A stretch of 21,025 nt of DNA from CAYHZL01 sp964361075 (GTDB lineage Bacteria; Bacteroidota; Ignavibacteria; UBA10030; UBA8401), in contig CAYHZL010000039.1 of the NCBI GenBank assembly GCA_964361075.1, positions 1 through 21,025 on the forward strand, written 5' to 3'. The notes under the pieces are model-generated. The model made no database searches. It worked only from the letters and a program-made list of their open reading frames with translations, and was not told the origin of the DNA. Position numbers and translations under genes: made by a program. Shown piece after piece: positions 14,172 to 21,025 of this stretch (position 1 is its first letter; every line of letters begins with the position of its first letter).

Positions 14172-17008
14172 TTCCCCTCCACAATTTTTATCTCTTCTAC
14201 TGTCAATCCGTAGAGTTGATAAACGATTTCGTTAATTTTGTCTTCACAATAATCAATCTTGCTTTCAATCTGGGAGGTTTTTGTTTGCAATTTCGTTTCT
14301 GCTCTTTCTTCATTGAGCTTGAAAAGCAAATCAACATTTTTTATTATCTCATTGAATAAAGGTTTGATTTCGTTATCAATTTCTGGAATTGGAAATTCAA
14401 ATAAATTTTTGGTGGATATTGCATTGGTAAGGGTTGATTCATTTGTATATTTTTTCAGATAATAAAAGTTTAGCAGATTCGAGTTTAATAAGGAAAGGAT
14501 ATATTTTAAGCTGACTTCATCATTTTTTCTTGTAATTGAATAAGTAGTGCCTAAATTGTATAGTTGCCGATTGTCATAAGCGACTACCAACTTAATGTTT
14601 ATCATCTGCATTATTAATTTTTCTTTTGCTTCAAATATTTTTTGATTTCTAGCTCGCATTAGTTTTTCGGAATCATAAAGAATAAATCCCTTTACATCTG
14701 GTATGTAATATCGTTTTATATTTTTGCCAGTGACACAAGTTTTATATTTATTGCTAAGTTTTGTTTTTGAAATAAACTTGTTATCATTACCGGTTACAAG
14801 ACCATTATTGATATTGACCCAATCAACTAATTTAGATTTACCATTTTCAATTTTACTAATTAAATGTATTATGTCTGGAGATAAATTAATATTGAAAATA
14901 TTATCATAAGTGTTTTCGTAAACACTTTGTTCGATTTTATTTGTATTAATTTTTTTATTTTTCTTGAAAAAATCAATTTGGATAGTGTTTCTTGTAATTA
15001 TTTTCTTTGAAAAGAAAATTGAAATTGTTTCGGCAACTACGTTTTCAAATTGACCAGGGCCCCAATCTGCAATTTTATTTATAGAATAGTTCTCTAGTAG
15101 AAACTTACGAATACCACGATAGGTTGTAGTTTTTAATAAGTTTTTGTGTATGATGTAACCACAAATACCAATATTATTAAGAATTTTTTTTGATACTTCA
15201 ATGAAAGCTACAAAGGTGTTAAACTTGCGAGTGCGAAAAGAAGTTGTCCCCGCACTAGTAAAGGAAGAATAATTCGCATAAAAATATTCTAACTGATTTT
15301 TATTAAATCCTCTATTATCAACATAAGGCGGATTTCCAATAATCACATCAAAGCCCCCTTGTTCAAAAACATCAGGAAATGCCTTTTGCCAATTGAACGG
15401 CTTTATTTTTTTCTCCTCTCCAAAATCCAATTGATTACTGTAAATATCTGTATCAATTAAACTGTTTCCGTCTTTAATATTACTGTCCAACGTTGGTAAA
15501 ACTCTTTCATTAAACATTTTTATTTGGTGCGAAATAGAAGCCTGAGTTTCGCCTTCCATACATTTTAGCAATAATGAAAGTTTGGTTACTTCTACTGCAT
15601 TGACATCAATATCTACTCCGAAAATATTATTGAGCAAAATTCTTTTTTTCTCTGCTGTGGTGAGGTTTCCTTCGGGAGTTAAAAGGCTATTTTTTTTGCC
15701 TTTACTTAATTTGCCGTTATCGCTATAGTAATTTTTATGCCAGTCTAGCAAATACTGATACGCACCAATTAAAAAACTGCCGCTGCCACAAGCGGGATCA
15801 ACAATTTTTATTGTGCTTATTTCTTTCGGCGACATCCCCCTGCCCCCTTCAAAGGGAGAATCAATAAGTTTTCCGACTGTGTTTTTTACGATGTATTCAA
15901 CAATGTATTGCGGCGTGTAATACACTCCTCCGGCTTTTCGTACTTCGGGCTTCTCCTCAATTTTTGCGTGATGCGCAGGAGTAATGCGGATTACTTTTCC
16001 GAGAAACTGCTCGTACGCACTTCCTAAAATTTCAACAGACAAAACCGAAAACTCGTATTGACTTTCAGGGTAATACAATTCATTGACAATTTTTTTTATG
16101 ACTTTATTGTCTATGGTCAGATTCTTGCTGATTTTGTCTTTTTTAAAATCAAATAAGCCGGAATTATATTTGTCATCGGCTTCTTTGAAAATGCTGAAAA
16201 GGTTTTTGTAATACTCTCCTTGCTTTATTGCCGTTTGTAAATTTCCATAAGGCTCTACTTTTCGACCTTCGGCAATACGCAAGAAAATAATTCTATCAAT
16301 GGTTTGCTGAACAGCAAAATTTATTTCGTCTTCGTCAAGGTCTTTGTTGTTCAAACTTATAGAAGTTGCAAGATACGTTCTCCAACTATCAAGCGATTGC
16401 AAAAAATCTTTGTCAACCGTTGCAGTTCCTTTTTTGTTGGCTGTGCCGAGTACAAATTTGTCAAAACTTCCTTTTAAAACAGATTCTTTTGAAAACGCAT
16501 CCCAAATAAAATCGAACTCATTTAAATAATCACGAAACGTGAGATACTTTACCCGTGCAACAGATGCTTTGTCCGCAGGAAGTGGTTTTTTTGTGCAGTC
16601 ATAAACGGCAAACTCTTCAAAGTCGGTAACAATACTGATTGAAAGTGTTGCATTCCATCCATACCGTCTGACTTGGTATGCCGGAAGTATATCGTCTTTA
16701 ACAACAACACTTGGTCTTTTAGCTTCAACAAAGAAAAGTCGTTTACCACCGCCAATGCGAAAAGAATAGTCCGGAGCTTTGGTGGCACTTCCAATTTTTA
16801 CTTTGTCTTCGTGAATTACTTCTCTGTACGCCTCTGAATAACCTTGTTCGTTGTCAATGTCCCAACCCAAAGCTTTGAAAAATGGGTCGATGAAATCTCT
16901 ACGTGTCAAAGTCTCGTTGTAGTCCGCATTTTTGTAAGAGGTATATTGTTCCTCAAAGCGTTCAACAAGTTCCGATATTTTTTTATATGCCGTTTCTTTG
17001 TTTATCAT
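14168..17008 (-). CDS. Type IIG-like restriction endonuclease-methyltransferase (Eco57I-like)
   Basis: This 946-residue single-chain enzyme has an N-terminal nuclease-like domain with the PD-(D/E)XK pattern APDYSFRIGG...FFVEAKRPS (D80, E95, K97). A helical linker (about 150-350) follows. The N6-adenine methyltransferase carries the SAM motif VDPACGSGSFLIGA (403-416), the FGVDID segment (463-468) and the catalytic NPPY (559-562). The C-terminal 350 residues are AT-rich at the DNA level and should hold target recognition, including KTRLxNKYKTCVTGKNIKRYY-like sequence around 740-770. An odd insert, DSPFEGGRGM (383-392), just before motif I is encoded by a short palindromic repeat. No separate modification or specificity gene is visible. 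The 5' side borders a MITE-like element, which with base composition suggests horizontal acquisition. The ATG at 17008 has no strong Shine-Dalgarno sequence. Confidence 0.9.
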   Translation of the reverse strand: MINKETAYKKISELVERFEEQYTSYKNADYNETLTRRDFIDPFFKALGWDIDNEQGYSEAYREVIHEDKVKIGSATKAPDYSFRIGGGKRLFFVEAKRPSVVVKDDILPAYQVRRYGWNATLSISIVTDFEEFAVYDCTKKPLPADKASVARVKYLTFRDYLNEFDFIWDAFSKESVLKGSFDKFVLGTANKKGTATVDKDFLQSLDSWRTYLATSISLNNKDLDEDEINFAVQQTIDRIIFLRIAEGRKVEPYGNLQTAIKQGEYYKNLFSIFKEADDKYNSGLFDFKKDKISKNLTIDNKVIKKIVNELYYPESQYEFSVLSVEILGSAYEQFLGKVIRITPAHHAKIEEKPEVRKAGGVYYTPQYIVEYIVKNTVGKLIDSPFEGGRGMSPKEISTIKIVDPACGSGSFLIGAYQYLLDWHKNYYSDNGKLSKGKKNSLLTPEGNLTTAEKKRILLNNIFGVDIDVNAVEVTKLSLLLKCMEGETQASISHQIKMFNERVLPTLDSNIKDGNSLIDTDIYSNQLDFGEEKKIKPFNWQKAFPDVFEQGGFDVIIGNPPYVDNRGFNKNQLEYFYANYSSFTSAGTTSFRTRKFNTFVAFIEVSKKILNNIGICGYIIHKNLLKTTTYRGIRKFLLENYSINKIADWGPGQFENVVAETISIFFSKKIITRNTIQIDFFKKNKKINTNKIEQSVYENTYDNIFNINLSPDIIHLISKIENGKSKLVDWVNINNGLVTGNDNKFISKTKLSNKYKTCVTGKNIKRYYIPDVKGFILYDSEKLMRARNQKIFEAKEKLIMQMINIKLVVAYDNRQLYNLGTTYSITRKNDEVSLKYILSLLNSNLLNFYYLKKYTNESTLTNAISTKNLFEFPIPEIDNEIKPLFNEIIKNVDLLFKLNEERAETKLQTKTSQIESKIDYCEDKINEIVYQLYGLTVEEIKIVEGK
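15833..15862 (-). repeat. In-frame palindromic repeat inside the Type IIG gene
   Basis: The minus-strand sequence CTCCCTTTGAAGGGGGCAGG followed by GGGATG resembles the C-rich/G-rich palindrome at 23-51 near the left edge of the window. It encodes DSPFEGGRGM just upstream of methyltransferase motif I, without breaking the frame. Confidence 0.6.
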
Positions 17009-17017
17009 TCTGACAAT

Positions 17018-17291
17018 ATTAGTAACTGATGTTACGCAAATGCATGATTAAATCGGTTTTTATGTCGCTCCTACGGAGCTTGAATACAGATGGGTCATTC
17101 GTTCTACAAACATTTCGTCCCTCTGGGACTATACACCTATGTATTTTGATAGAAATAACGCCAATTTTCAAAGCTCCGTCAGGAGCGTTATGTTTGTAGG
17201 ATAATATCAAAACAATCATCTAGCCCCAGAGGGGCAACATATGATTCTCTCAAGAACTATTTTTTGTTCTTGCGTAACTTCAGTTAGTAAT
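17018..17291. mobile_element. MITE-like element with 22-bp terminal inverted repeats and four internal hairpins
   Basis: The ends ATTAGTAACTGATGTTACGC (17018) and the inverse of TTGCGTAACTTCAGTTAGTA (17270) pair over 22 bp with two mismatches. Inside lie four short perfect hairpins: GCTCC/GGAGC (17067-17079), GTCCC/GGGAC (17117-17129), GCTCC/GGAGC (17173-17186) and GCCCC/GGGGC (17223-17235). There is no transposase and no convincing frame. It fills the 305-nt gap between the Type IIG gene and the threonine synthase gene. No clear target-site duplication is seen. It is non-autonomous if mobile. Confidence 0.7.
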
Positions 17292-17313
17292 TCAAAATTT
17301 GAGATTTGAATTT

Positions 17314-18561
17314 TTAAGATTTCAACTTAGCAAAACATTTTTCCATTGCACTAATATTTGGTTCAACATCCAACGCTTCACCTGCAGCTTGCTTTGCCGA
17401 ATGAATATCTTTCAAACCATTTCCTGTTACAATGACGAGAGCAGATTCGTTGGATGTAATAATTTGTTTTTCAACAGCAAGTTTCAATCCGGCAATTCCG
17501 GCAATTCCCGCCGGTTCACCAAACACTCCGCCGAGCCGCGCAGTTACGCGCATCGCTTCTAAAATTTCTTCATCGGATACTGCAATCATCTCGCCGTGCG
17601 ATTCTTTTATTTGTTGAATTGCTCTTCGCCAGTTGCGCGGAGTTCCCACTGCGATGCTGTCCGCAATTGTGTTTGTCTCCGTAGGAATAAGGTCTTTCCC
17701 GGATTTAAAAGCATCAACCATCGCGCGCGCGCCTTCTGCCTGCACACCTAATAATCTCGGAACGCGATCAATGATGCCGAGCCGTTTCATTTCCTGTAAT
17801 CCTTTTCCAATGCCGCCAATCGTGCATCCGTCGCCGACAGAAACAACAACCCAGTCCGGAAGATTGTTCGCACATTGTTCTGCAATTTCTAATCCGGCAG
17901 TTTTTTTTCCTTCAACAAGAAAAGGATTGGTTCCGCTGTTTCTGTTGTACCAACCGAATTTTTCACACGCTTCACGGCACAGATCGAAAGCATTTTCGTA
18001 CGTTCCCTGTACTTTAAAAACTGTTGCGCCGAAAATAAGTAGCTGAGTTACTTTCGGTTCCGGTGCGCGCTGCGGAACAAAGATGTAACTTTTCAATCCA
18101 ACGGCGGCAGAAAGTCCGGCAAGCGATGATGCAGCATTTCCTGTTGAAGCACACGCAACTGTGTTGAAACCGAACTCGATCGCTTTCAACACACCGACAG
18201 AACTCGCGCGATCTTTAAATGAACTTGTCGGATTGCGTCCGTCATCTTTCACAAATAATTTTTTTATGCCGAGATGTGATGCAAGACGCGGTACATCGTA
18301 CACGGGAGTCCAGCCAACGTGCAGATGAGGAAAAATATTGTCCGGCGAAATAGGAAGTAATTCTTTATAACGCCAGTGGTTGAAAGTGCGATTTGAGATT
18401 TGAGATTTGAGATTTGGTTGTATTGCATCATAATCATATTGCACGTCCAATATTCCTTCGATGCTGCACTTGGGACAAGTGTACATATTTCCGTGCGGAT
18501 ATGATGAACCACAGATAAAACATTTCAATCCGGTAACGTAGGGAGGTGGCGTAAATTTCAT
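17314..18561 (-). CDS. thrC: Threonine synthase-like PLP enzyme
   Basis: This 415-residue fold-type II enzyme carries an N-terminal zinc ribbon (C14, C17, C29, C32 in CFIC...CPKC), as in the shorter type of threonine synthase. The PLP lysine is K116 in NPTSSFKDRASS, the ASTGNAASS loop follows, and VSVGDGCTIGGIGKG is the glycine-rich phosphate loop. Threonine synthase converts O-phosphohomoserine to threonine. No other threonine pathway gene is nearby; guaD is upstream and the purine cluster downstream. A side role in amino acid deamination is therefore conceivable but unproven. The ATG at 18561 (MKFTPPPYV) is preferred over a TTG at 18582; neither has a Shine-Dalgarno sequence. Residues 49-58 (PNLKSQISNR) are encoded by a heptamer microsatellite, an insertion near the domain linker. 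Confidence 0.82.
   Translation of the reverse strand: MKFTPPPYVTGLKCFICGSSYPHGNMYTCPKCSIEGILDVQYDYDAIQPNLKSQISNRTFNHWRYKELLPISPDNIFPHLHVGWTPVYDVPRLASHLGIKKLFVKDDGRNPTSSFKDRASSVGVLKAIEFGFNTVACASTGNAASSLAGLSAAVGLKSYIFVPQRAPEPKVTQLLIFGATVFKVQGTYENAFDLCREACEKFGWYNRNSGTNPFLVEGKKTAGLEIAEQCANNLPDWVVVSVGDGCTIGGIGKGLQEMKRLGIIDRVPRLLGVQAEGARAMVDAFKSGKDLIPTETNTIADSIAVGTPRNWRRAIQQIKESHGEMIAVSDEEILEAMRVTARLGGVFGEPAGIAGIAGLKLAVEKQIITSNESALVIVTGNGLKDIHSAKQAAGEALDVEPNISAMEKCFAKLKS
18394..18414. repeat. Heptamer microsatellite (TGAGATT)3 inside the threonine synthase gene
   Basis: Three perfect TGAGATT units on the plus strand, with partial units on both sides, encode NLKSQISN in the gene. Because 21 nt equals seven codons, whole triple units preserve the frame. 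Confidence 0.85.
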
Positions 18562-18598
18562 AGGAGTAATTTTTAGAGACAACTGAAAAAATTCAACA

Positions 18599-18696
18599 AG
18601 TCCAAAGGACCACTTCGTGGATGTCAGACATCTTGTTTATAAAGTTCGAGAGACTTGAAAATTCATCAAATTTCAAAGGGAAGATGTCTGACATCT
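18599..18696. repeat. Palindrome cluster between thrC and guaD
   Basis: The gap holds GTCC-AAA-GGAC (18600-18610), CCAC-TTC-GTGG (18610-18620) and two GATGTC-N-GACATC palindromes (18620-18632 and 18683-18695). The last two are exact inverted copies of one another and could fold as a larger hairpin across the gap. It looks like a REP-type element; a terminator role for guaD is possible, but no U-tract follows. Confidence 0.6.
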
Positions 18697-18714
18697 TCTT
18701 TCGCTAACAATATT

Positions 18715-19185
18715 TCAGTATTTTACTTTATCATTATTATTTTCCCACTCACGAAATGCTGCGAGCGCTTCATCGCGCAGTAGTTGTTCAGTCGGAAGAG
18801 TTCGTTGATGAAGTGGTTTCGGAAGTTCCTGATATAAAAACAGATCGTCAAATCCAATCTTTGCCGCATCTTCTCTTCCGTTTGCAAAAAATATTTTTTC
18901 AGGACGTGCCCAATAAATTGCACCGAGGCACATCGGGCACGGTTCGCACGATGTATAAATTTCACATCCATCAAGTTGAAAAGAATGCAACACAGTACAC
19001 GCTTCACGAATAGCAACAACTTCAGCGTGCGCAGTCGGATCGTTTGTTACTGTAACTTGGTTTGTTCCGCGCGCAATAATATTACCGTCTTTAACAATAA
19101 CACATCCAAATGGACCGCCATCCCCGCTTCGTACATTTTCAATTGAAAGACGAATTGCTTCGCGCATGTAATCGTTTCTATTCAT
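18715..19185 (-). CDS. guaD: Guanine deaminase, CDA-fold (GuaD)
   Basis: This 156-residue zinc deaminase equals Bacillus subtilis GuaD in length and follows it closely. It has GGPFGCVIVKDG, NDPTAHAEVVAIR with zinc ligand H53 and catalytic E55, and TSCEPCPMCLGAIYWARP with zinc ligands C83 and C86. The characteristic GFDDLFLYQEL and the Tyr-terminated C-terminus are also present. This separates it from tRNA adenosine deaminase (TadA). It hydrolyses guanine to xanthine and ammonia in the cytosol, feeding the purine catabolic cluster on the same strand. The start is an ATG at the conserved N-terminus, without an obvious Shine-Dalgarno sequence. Confidence 0.93.
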   Translation of the reverse strand: MNRNDYMREAIRLSIENVRSGDGGPFGCVIVKDGNIIARGTNQVTVTNDPTAHAEVVAIREACTVLHSFQLDGCEIYTSCEPCPMCLGAIYWARPEKIFFANGREDAAKIGFDDLFLYQELPKPLHQRTLPTEQLLRDEALAAFREWENNNDKVKY

Positions 19186-19489
19186 AATTATTTTTAGCGT
19201 AATTACTCATCCTAAAAGAGTAAGCCACATTCGCCGCGGCGAATCACAGATGTTGGGTAATATATTTTTTAAAAGTTTACTCTGTGATTCGCCGCAGCGA
19301 ATGTGGCTATGATTTTTCTTCCCACCAGACAATCCGCCAAAAACCGGCGGACTTGCAGCAGGCAGATTTTTAATGTGTTTTTTACAGGAAACCATTTGTC
19401 CCGCCATAGTCGGGAATATCACACTGAATAGTTATTTTTTGCAATACTATTTGGACATCAACATTGAAGTATGAACAGTATAGAAAAAA
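19186..19489. other. Gene-free gap packed with inverted repeats
   Basis: These 304 bases between phoH and guaD contain no credible gene. They hold a 28-bp inverted repeat (19223-19308) and smaller hairpins at 19332-19350 (TCCGCC/GGCGGA) and 19400-19416 (TCCCG/CGGGA). The guaD promoter probably lies within the repeat-bearing part. I see no clear promoter consensus. Confidence 0.6.
19223..19308. repeat. 28-bp near-perfect inverted repeat with 30-nt loop
   Basis: The arms 19223-19250 and 19281-19308 pair at 27 of 28 positions (AGCCACATTCGCCGCGGCGA, then ATCACAGA). Each arm also contains the self-complementary or near self-complementary core CGCCGCGGCG. The structure could be a REP/MITE-like element or a bidirectional terminator for phoH. 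The AT-rich loop contains TATATTTTTT. Confidence 0.85.
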
Positions 19490-20437
19490 TTAACCGCCAT
19501 TACCATTTTCTTTTTTGTCGTTAAATTTTCCATACGCATCAATAATGTCTTTTACCAAACGATGCCGCACCACATCGTTCCTGTCGAAGTACACAAAATC
19601 AATTCCTTCGATTTGCTGCAATACTTCTTGTATCTGCACTAAGCCGGATGTGGTTCTCGTCGGCAAATCTATTTGCGTAATATCGCCGGTAATAATTGCC
19701 TTCGAATTAGCGCCGAGCCGTGTCAGAAACATTTTCATTTGCATTGCGGTTGCATTCTGCGCTTCATCTAAAATTACAAATGCATTATGCAATGTTCGTC
19801 CGCGCATATACGCAAGCGGAACAATTTCTATTGTGTGCCGCTCCATATATGTTTTCAATTTTTCGGAAGGAAGCATATCATCAAGCGCGTCGTACAACGG
19901 ACGCAAATACGGATCAACTTTCTCTTTCATATCGCCCGGCAAAAATCCCAAACTCTCACCAGCTTCCACTGCAGGCCTGGCAAGAACAATTTTCGTGCAT
20001 TCACGATTTTTCAAACTGGCAACTGCCATCGCTACAGCCAAATATGTTTTCCCTGTGCCGGCTGGTCCAACCGCAAAGACAATATCATTCCTCTGCACAC
20101 TCAATACATAATCTTTTTGTGTCGGCGTTTTTGCTTTGATGATGGAATTTTTTGTAAAGAGCACAACAGCATCGGCTTCTTCTTTCGAAAGGTGCGCGGT
20201 ATGCGTTTGCTTTGTGGATGTTAAATCTGCAACCAGATCGATAACCGTGCCGACATCATTCGAAGTGAGCGTTCCGTTTTTTGTAAGAAGAAAAATCAGT
20301 TCCTTAAAAATTCTTTCGAGCTGCTGCACTTCTTTTGATTCCCCGCGAAGTGTGATCGTATCGCCGCGCACGATAATTGTTGCATCGAAGCGATCTTCAA
20401 TTTGTTGCAGGTGGCTATCGTTGTAGCCGAGTAACAA
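19490..20437 (-). CDS. PhoH-family ATPase
   Basis: PhoH-like proteins are cytosolic P-loop ATPases linked to RNA metabolism. From the TTG at 20437 this one has 315 residues, with an N-terminal KH/R3H-like region (1-75), Walker A GPAGTGKT (124-131), VLARPAVEAGESLGFLPGD (151-169), Walker B VILDEAQNAT (221-230) and the TGDITQIDLP sensor segment. The frame stays open upstream to 20479 and there encodes SEKKIKIEGVDIF, which looks like the genuine PhoH N-terminus, but it contains no ATG, GTG or TTG. An ACG at 20479 lies 8 nt after a perfect AAAGGAG, so the true start may be ACG, or a T has been miscalled. The coordinates given use the conservative TTG. A LysM gene lies upstream, with a terminator between. 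Confidence 0.92.
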   Translation of the reverse strand: MLLGYNDSHLQQIEDRFDATIIVRGDTITLRGESKEVQQLERIFKELIFLLTKNGTLTSNDVGTVIDLVADLTSTKQTHTAHLSKEEADAVVLFTKNSIIKAKTPTQKDYVLSVQRNDIVFAVGPAGTGKTYLAVAMAVASLKNRECTKIVLARPAVEAGESLGFLPGDMKEKVDPYLRPLYDALDDMLPSEKLKTYMERHTIEIVPLAYMRGRTLHNAFVILDEAQNATAMQMKMFLTRLGANSKAIITGDITQIDLPTRTTSGLVQIQEVLQQIEGIDFVYFDRNDVVRHRLVKDIIDAYGKFNDKKENGNGG

Positions 20438-20476
20438 AAAAATATCTACTCCTTCAATTTTTATTTTCTTTTCAGA

Positions 20477-20494
20477 CGTACGTTCATCTCCTTT
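20477..20494 (-). promoter_or_regulatory. Strong Shine-Dalgarno preceding an ACG codon of phoH
   Basis: AAAGGAG at 20488-20494 is the best ribosome-binding site in this part of the window, and 8 nt downstream is ACG (20477-20479) in the phoH frame. The ATG directly after the GGAG is in another frame, too close to the site, and gives only MNVRLKRK before a stop. The layout supports initiation at ACG or a mutated/miscalled ATG. Confidence 0.5.
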
Positions 20495-20504
20495 GTTTTA
20501 AAAC

Positions 20505-20546
20505 AAAAAATCCTTCGTCCCGTAAATATCGGTATCGAAGGATTTT
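20505..20546 (-). terminator. Rho-independent terminator of the LysM gene
   Basis: On the minus strand AATCCTTCG (20536-20544) pairs with CGAAGGATT (20509-20517). It encloses a loop with a further ACCGAT/ACGGG partial pairing and is followed by TTTTTTG. It lies about 40 nt after the LysM stop codon and just before the phoH ribosome-binding site. Confidence 0.75.
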
Positions 20547-20584
20547 CTAAAATCATTTTTGCATCAAACAAATTGTTATAACCT

Positions 20585-21025
20585 TTAGTGATATTTTTTC
20601 TTCCAATATTGGCGTTCGGCTTGTTTCTCAGCATCTGTTAAATCGCCCGAAGAAGGAATTTTCAGTTTTTGACCTTTGTAAATAATGTCCGGATCTTTAA
20701 TCTGTTCGCGATTACCTTGCCAAATTTTTGTCCACATAAATGGATTGGCATAAATATCTTTCTTTTTAGAAATATTCCAGAGACAGTCGCGGTCTTTTGC
20801 CCATGTTCCGACGGTGTATGTTTTCTCTGCCATTAATGCCGTCTTTGCCAGCGTAGTTTTCAAACCGTCAATTTTAGATTGCGCTGCTTGCAGCCGATCG
20901 TGAAATTTCTGCATGGCTGCAATTTTTTTACTCGCCAAATTATTTTTTTGCGCTTGCACGCTGTCCACTTCATTTTTGCGCGCATATAAATCCTGATTGG
21001 AAAGCCGCGCAAGTTCATCAACAAG
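20585..21025 (-). CDS. LysM domain protein, 5' end outside the window
   Basis: The frame is open to the right edge, so only the last 146 residues are visible. The GTG that could be read as a start at 20968 is internal, because the same frame continues LVDELARLSNQDLYARK upstream of it. The visible first 80 residues are charged and helical (probable coiled coil). The C-terminal half is a LysM-like module: TYTVGTWAKDRDCLWNIS, NPFMWTKIWQGN, DPDIIYKGQKLKIP. LysM modules usually bind peptidoglycan, which suggests a cell-envelope location with the signal peptide or anchor in the missing N-terminus. A terminator follows the gene. Confidence 0.82.
   Translation of the reverse strand, partial: LVDELARLSNQDLYARKNEVDSVQAQKNNLASKKIAAMQKFHDRLQAAQSKIDGLKTTLAKTALMAEKTYTVGTWAKDRDCLWNISKKKDIYANPFMWTKIWQGNREQIKDPDIIYKGQKLKIPSSGDLTDAEKQAERQYWKKKYH

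Noticed and set aside
17019..17219. 66-residue minus-strand ORF in the MITE-like region
   Set aside because: It is a chance frame through the inverted repeats and hairpins, with no family resemblance.
19207..19422. 71-residue minus-strand ORF between guaD and phoH
   Set aside because: The frame lies wholly in inverted repeats; segments such as SPPVFGGLSGGK reflect hairpin DNA.
19515..20111. 198-residue plus-strand ORF opposite phoH
   Set aside because: Antisense shadow of a strongly conserved ATPase gene.
20585..20968. LysM protein as a complete 127-residue gene starting at GTG
   Set aside because: The same frame continues without a stop to the window edge, so the GTG is internal and the gene is 5'-truncated by the window.

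Overview
The window is a bacterial chromosome segment of roughly 40% G+C (estimated by eye) with almost every gene on the minus strand. The family make-up points to the Bacteroidota/Ignavibacteriota side of the FCB group: a GxxExxY protein, dense short palindromic repeats, heptamer microsatellites, and many starts without a Shine-Dalgarno sequence. This placement is an inference, since no rRNA gene or other phylogenetic marker was tested.

The core (about 140-13540, minus strand) is an anaerobic purine/urate-type catabolic cluster like the E. coli ygeW-ygeX-ygeY-hyuA-yqeA and ygfK-ssnA-xdhD region. In transcription order it reads: SsnA amidohydrolase; an inserted plus-strand RelE-type toxin-antitoxin pair; YgfK; an XdhD-like molybdenum hydroxylase; the YgeW knotted carbamoyltransferase; a GxxExxY protein; a fold-type II PLP enzyme in the YgeX position; the YgeY M20 hydrolase; a YqeA-type carbamate kinase; and a second, PyrB-like carbamoyltransferase. 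The inferred logic is reductive and hydrolytic opening of the purine rings, removal of carbamoyl groups as carbamoyl phosphate, ATP formation by carbamate kinase, and deamination of the remaining amino acid by the PLP enzyme. A guanine deaminase (guaD) and a threonine synthase-like gene lie upstream on the same strand.

The cluster departs from the E. coli-type layout in several ways. YgfK lacks the GltD-like FAD/NAD(P)H module, and no FAD subunit accompanies the molybdenum hydroxylase. The YgeX slot holds a different PLP family, and no hyuA is visible. The PyrB-like protein lacks several carbamoyl-phosphate and aspartate ligands. A roughly 90-bp imperfect hairpin element fills six of the seven successive junctions from ygfK to the PyrB-like gene, and a truncated copy follows the last gene. 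The exception is the yqeA/PyrB-like junction.

Upstream (13550-17300) is a restriction-modification island: a Type IIG-like enzyme with an AT-rich specificity half, a small frameshifted companion ORF, decayed copies of the enzyme's C-terminal tail, and a MITE-like element with 22-bp terminal inverted repeats. From 17314 to the right edge are threonine synthase, guanine deaminase, a repeat-rich gap, a PhoH-like ATPase with an unusual start, and the 3' part of a LysM protein. No tRNA, rRNA or CRISPR array was seen.
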